Assembly (NCBI RefSeq): GCF_000788395.1
Contig: NZ_CP009889.1
Coordinates: 1-64,000, forward strand
Source of the DNA: Pseudoalteromonas piratica
GTDB taxonomy: Bacteria > Pseudomonadota > Gammaproteobacteria > Enterobacterales > Alteromonadaceae
Length of the DNA: 64,000 nucleotides
Reading direction: 5' to 3'
Position numbers and translations under genes: made by a program. Numbering within the stretch: the stretch's first letter is position 1; each line of letters starts with the position of its first letter. Below are positions 61,374-64,000 of this stretch, one piece after another. The notes below the pieces were generated by a model. The model saw only the letters and a list, made by a program, of their open reading frames with translations, was not told the DNA's origin and did not search any database.

Positions 61374-61790
61374 TTACTTTTTTGTTTGCAAGAATCCGGT
61401 GACCTTATCAGCCTTTAAGCCCGTTTTATGCCATTTAGCTTGCTCTTCACAAAAAATATTTGCGTCTACCTCTTTACTTGGTTCTTGATCAAGGCTGCCC
61501 GCAGGCACAATCAAAAACTTTTTATTTTGGGTTAAAAATGGCAGCCCTGAGCCACACTCGCTGCAAAATACTCGAGAAAAAGCACGTGTAGGATGGTCAA
61601 ATCGTTTTGTCAGTTGCTGACCTTTTGTCCAGACAAGGTTGCTTGGAAGTGTAAATAAGTTAGCGGCATGCGCACTGCCTGACAGTTTACGGCACTGCTC
61701 ACAGTGACAGAAAAAGAATTTTTTAAAGTCATCTTTTACAGTAAAGCCAACAGCGCCACAGCAGCAACCACCTGTTAATTGTTCACTCAT
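61374..61790 (-). CDS. GFA/CENP-V family zinc protein
   Basis: A 138-residue GFA-fold protein with zinc motifs LTGGCCCGAVGFTV, FFCHCEQCRKLSG and VFCSECGSGLPF. Normal length with C-terminal AKWHKTGL. It has a double-Cys start (GGCCCGAV). Third GFA gene in the window, again of unknown substrate. Single gene between a kinase and an MFS transporter. Confidence 0.85.
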   Translation of the reverse strand: MSEQLTGGCCCGAVGFTVKDDFKKFFFCHCEQCRKLSGSAHAANLFTLPSNLVWTKGQQLTKRFDHPTRAFSRVFCSECGSGLPFLTQNKKFLIVPAGSLDQEPSKEVDANIFCEEQAKWHKTGLKADKVTGFLQTKK

Positions 61791-61856
61791 TATTTCTCCT
61801 ATAAGCGCTTTGGAATAGGCACCTAAGTTCTACGCTAAACAATTGAGTCACTTTGT

Positions 61857-63161
61857 TCAATCCCCTATTTTAGAAACATTGTTAAGCGTAAAGCTCAACA
61901 AAAAAGCCAGAAAACTAAACAGAGTGAAACAAGCCATTACAGCCACCAGCGAATACTGAGCAATAACACCTGAAATTAAACCAATAACCAGTAATACGAC
62001 CCCAATGAAGCTATTACTAACCGAGACATAATCTGTGCGCTGATTGCCTTTTGCCATATCCACGAGGTAGGTTTTGCGTCCTTGTCGGACCCCTTCGTGT
62101 ACGATCAATAGTGTAAAAAAGAGCATTAAGTAATACACACTGTTACTTTCATTTAGCCAGATAAAAATCGCAGCAAGTCCACAAATCATACTATTTATTA
62201 AGGCTGTGAAGGTCATAAGGCGTTTACTGTTTTTATCAGCAAGTTTGCCCCAAATTCGACCACTGATAAAACTCGCTACCCCACCTAGAACAACCAAACT
62301 AGCAAGTGAAACAAGGTTAGAAGTTTGATTTGCTTGCGCCTGCAATACGAAATAAGGTGCAGCAAGACCTGAGCTAATCATTAAGCTTCTAACTATCACA
62401 AAACGCAAAAACTGCGGATCATCGGTTATCAGCTGCAAATTACGTTTAACAATTGCCTTTGTGTCGGTTTGCTCCTTTTTGCTTTCAGCAAACTCTTTGA
62501 TGAAACCAAAGCTAAGTGCACTTAATAAGAAGCAACACGCTCCCAATGACAGTAGTATATCTACTCCGCCAAATTTGCTATCACGAAAATATAAAAAAGC
62601 ACCAAGCGCAATACTGACCGCACCCGCCATACTTGCTGCGGTTCCTGACAAAGTACCACGTTTACTCTTATCAATGGTTTTGCCTAGCACATCTTTGTTG
62701 GCGATAGATGAAATCGCGCGGAATAAACTAAATAGTACTGTTAAAGAGACAATGGCGATACCAGCACTGCTACCAGTAAAATTAAGCGCAACATACAACA
62801 AAGCAAAAACAACCAAACTTTGTAGCAATGCGCCATAAATTAAAAAGTGTTTACGAGTAGTAAAACCACGAATATACGCGCCAAGAATAATTTGCGGCAA
62901 CATAGCACCAGATTCGCGTATTGGAACTAAGAGCGAAGTAAGAAAAACAGGCGCACCAGTAGTGGCCATCATCCACGGTAAAACCACTTTTGCACTCGTA
63001 AGTGCATCAGCAATTTTGCTAAACATTGAGGCCATTAAAAGCAGCAGATAATTGCCCCGCTGCACATTGCAGGCGCTATCACTTAGTTCACTGCATTCAA
63101 GGTGTTTATTTGTGTTGAGTCGAGCATGAAGTTTGTCAGTAAGTTTTGAAGTATTAGGCAT
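61857..63161 (-). CDS. MFS transporter
   Basis: A 434-residue integral membrane protein with 12 predicted helices of the major facilitator superfamily. Features: a short cytosolic N-terminus with a few cysteines (about 18-33), YIRGFTTRKHFLIYGALLQS between helices 2 and 3, and SISSIANKDVLGKTIDKSKRGT-like loop 4-5 (a K-x-x-R-G motif), plus a long charged central loop (EFAESKKEQTDTKAIVKRN). No substrate can be inferred. Single gene. Confidence 0.8.
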   Translation of the reverse strand: MPNTSKLTDKLHARLNTNKHLECSELSDSACNVQRGNYLLLLMASMFSKIADALTSAKVVLPWMMATTGAPVFLTSLLVPIRESGAMLPQIILGAYIRGFTTRKHFLIYGALLQSLVVFALLYVALNFTGSSAGIAIVSLTVLFSLFRAISSIANKDVLGKTIDKSKRGTLSGTAASMAGAVSIALGAFLYFRDSKFGGVDILLSLGACCFLLSALSFGFIKEFAESKKEQTDTKAIVKRNLQLITDDPQFLRFVIVRSLMISSGLAAPYFVLQAQANQTSNLVSLASLVVLGGVASFISGRIWGKLADKNSKRLMTFTALINSMICGLAAIFIWLNESNSVYYLMLFFTLLIVHEGVRQGRKTYLVDMAKGNQRTDYVSVSNSFIGVVLLVIGLISGVIAQYSLVAVMACFTLFSFLAFLLSFTLNNVSKIGD

Positions 63162-63263
63162 AAATCCTTTTTAAGTAGCACGATTTTTGAATCAGAGACA
63201 AATTACACTACGCTGTATTTACAGTAAGCGATCAGGCGGCAAAATAAGTGTAAAGCCCCTTTA

Positions 63264-63680
63264 CTACCTATTTGCCATTGGATGATCTGGATTTAGCTGC
63301 AACAGATCCCAACGATTACCATATAAATCTTCAAATACTGCTACGGTACCATATGGCTGCTCTTTCGGTTCACGAATAAAGTGAATACCAATTGCTTTCA
63401 TATGTTCATAGTCACGCCAAAAGTCATCGGTATTTAAAAATAAAAACACCCTACCACCTGCTTGATTACCAATAAATGGCGCTTGCTCTGGTTTAGATGC
63501 TTTAGCAAGTAACAAGGCCACACCATGTGAATTTGGCGGAGCCACGACCACCCAGCGTTTATCTTGCTCAGCCTGATAACTGTCTTCTAACAGCTCAAAT
63601 TTTAATTTATTAACATAAAAATCAATTGCTTCATCATAATCTTTAACGACAAGCGCAACGTGTACAATATTCTGTTTCAT
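63264..63680 (-). CDS. VOC/glyoxalase family protein
   Basis: A 138-residue protein with two beta-alpha-beta modules of the vicinal-oxygen-chelate fold: IVHVALVVKDYDEAIDFYVNKL and GIHFIREPKEQPYGTVAVFEDLYGNRWDLLQ. A His near position 6 (VHVAL) and the terminal N-R-W-D-L region correspond to usual metal-site positions, although the last ligand is Asp where glyoxalase I has Glu. Extradiol-like or lyase activity is possible; substrate unknown. Single gene with a good terminator. Confidence 0.85.
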   Translation of the reverse strand: MKQNIVHVALVVKDYDEAIDFYVNKLKFELLEDSYQAEQDKRWVVVAPPNSHGVALLLAKASKPEQAPFIGNQAGGRVFLFLNTDDFWRDYEHMKAIGIHFIREPKEQPYGTVAVFEDLYGNRWDLLQLNPDHPMANR

Positions 63681-63757
63681 AGAAATCCTAAACGATTTTG
63701 AAAACTAATATTCTAGATATTAAATACGCTGACTAACAATTTAATCGTTAAAACAAC

Positions 63758-63779
63758 AAAAGCGGCCTAAGCCGCTTTT
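63758..63779 (-). terminator. Rho-independent terminator near the right end
   Basis: Stem AAAAGCGGC / GCCGCTTTT with a 4-base loop, 31 bases beyond the stop of the small gene at 63810. Flanking A and T runs allow either direction. Confidence 0.8.
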
Positions 63780-63809
63780 GAAATATTACAACGCTAAAAC
63801 CACATGGTT

Positions 63810-63998
63810 CTATCGCTCTCGATTTATAAATGTGTAAAGTGTTTCAGCATCAGAAAACGCTATATCAAGTAAGCAGTGTTCAACTAATAATGAATGCAAT
63901 TGCTGTACTGACGTAATGGGATAAACTATTTGTTCCTTTTCAGCATCATCAAAAAAAGTGACTTCGCGATTGCGTATCAGCACCCGTTCGTTTTCCAT
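63810..63998 (-). CDS. Small hypothetical protein at the window edge
   Basis: A 62-residue frame with an ATG two bases inside the window; its ribosome site lies outside and cannot be judged. The sequence (VLIRNREVTFFDDAEKEQIVYPI and LLVEHCLLDIAFSDAETLYTF) looks like a small structured protein with a strand-helix pattern, and a good terminator follows. It may be complete or the 3' part of a longer gene. Confidence 0.5.
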   Translation of the reverse strand: MENERVLIRNREVTFFDDAEKEQIVYPITSVQQLHSLLVEHCLLDIAFSDAETLYTFINRER

Positions 63999-64000
63999 AA

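Noticed and set aside
1..64000. tRNA, rRNA, CRISPR arrays, prophage or complete insertion sequences
   Set aside because: None was seen by reading both strands; no transposase, phage structural gene, cas gene or regularly spaced repeat array was recognised.

Overview
The window reads as chromosome of a marine gammaproteobacterium of the Alteromonadales, most likely Pseudoalteromonas or a close relative. The basis is moderate-to-low GC, large TonB-dependent receptors, a DUF1800/DUF1501 pair, several OmpR-type two-component systems, the BlaI/M56 pair and the general codon texture. No database search was possible, so the genus is an inference. I see no rRNA, tRNA, CRISPR array or complete insertion sequence.

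Region by region. 0-7.1 kb: small housekeeping and stress genes (DUF523, GNAT, membrane-anchored XRE regulator, GFA, SDR, small membrane protein), then a PutP-type Na+/proline symporter, a ProB-type glutamate 5-kinase and a solute-binding protein. Nearly every frame between about 0.93 and 7.0 kb is broken, in most genes by single missing bases, while the rest of the window is almost entirely intact. This looks more like a poor stretch of assembly than gene decay. 7.3-9.4 kb: a secreted S51 cyanophycinase-like peptidase with a PPC domain, followed by an extra ArgR-type regulator. 9.9-15.2 kb: a tightly overlapping operon for a MacB-like ABC exporter with three different periplasmic adaptors. 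15.2-20.8 kb: an AT-rich island holding a CadC-like membrane transcription factor, a membrane-tethered glutaredoxin and a TAATG-coupled chain of tiny secreted Cys-rich peptides with a decayed further copy. I consider this the best candidate for an undescribed system.

20.9-29.6 kb: DapA-family lyase, glyoxalase-like protein, two GNATs, DUF1501/DUF1800 pair, two-component system, SRPBCC protein. 29.6-40.3 kb: a TonB receptor, then an operon of TonB receptor, YfcC/DcuC-type carrier and isoaspartyl dipeptidase, divergent from a second secreted cyanophycinase-like peptidase. Together these make a plausible route for extracellular cyanophycin (or other beta-aspartyl polymer) use: secreted S51 enzymes release beta-Asp-Arg dipeptides, the TonB receptor and carrier import them, and IadA splits them to Asp and Arg. 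The ArgR-like protein by the first peptidase could sense the arginine.

40.4-52.4 kb: BenE-type transporter with a divergent XRE-cupin regulator and duplicated operators, secreted EEP phosphodiesterase, small proteins, a GNAT-nucleotidyltransferase fusion, IroE-like esterase, a quinone-reductase/SnoaL fusion divergent from a LysR regulator (the pair is flanked by a 38-bp direct repeat), and a BlaI/M56 pair with two operators. 52.7-54.7 kb: three promoterless-looking cassettes, each followed by an attC-like hairpin and with no integrase in the window, i.e. a CALIN-like cassette cluster. 54.7-64 kb: an OmpR/kinase pair, class V aminotransferase, two proteins of unknown function, a TPR-sensor histidine kinase, a GFA protein, an MFS transporter, a VOC protein and a small ORF.
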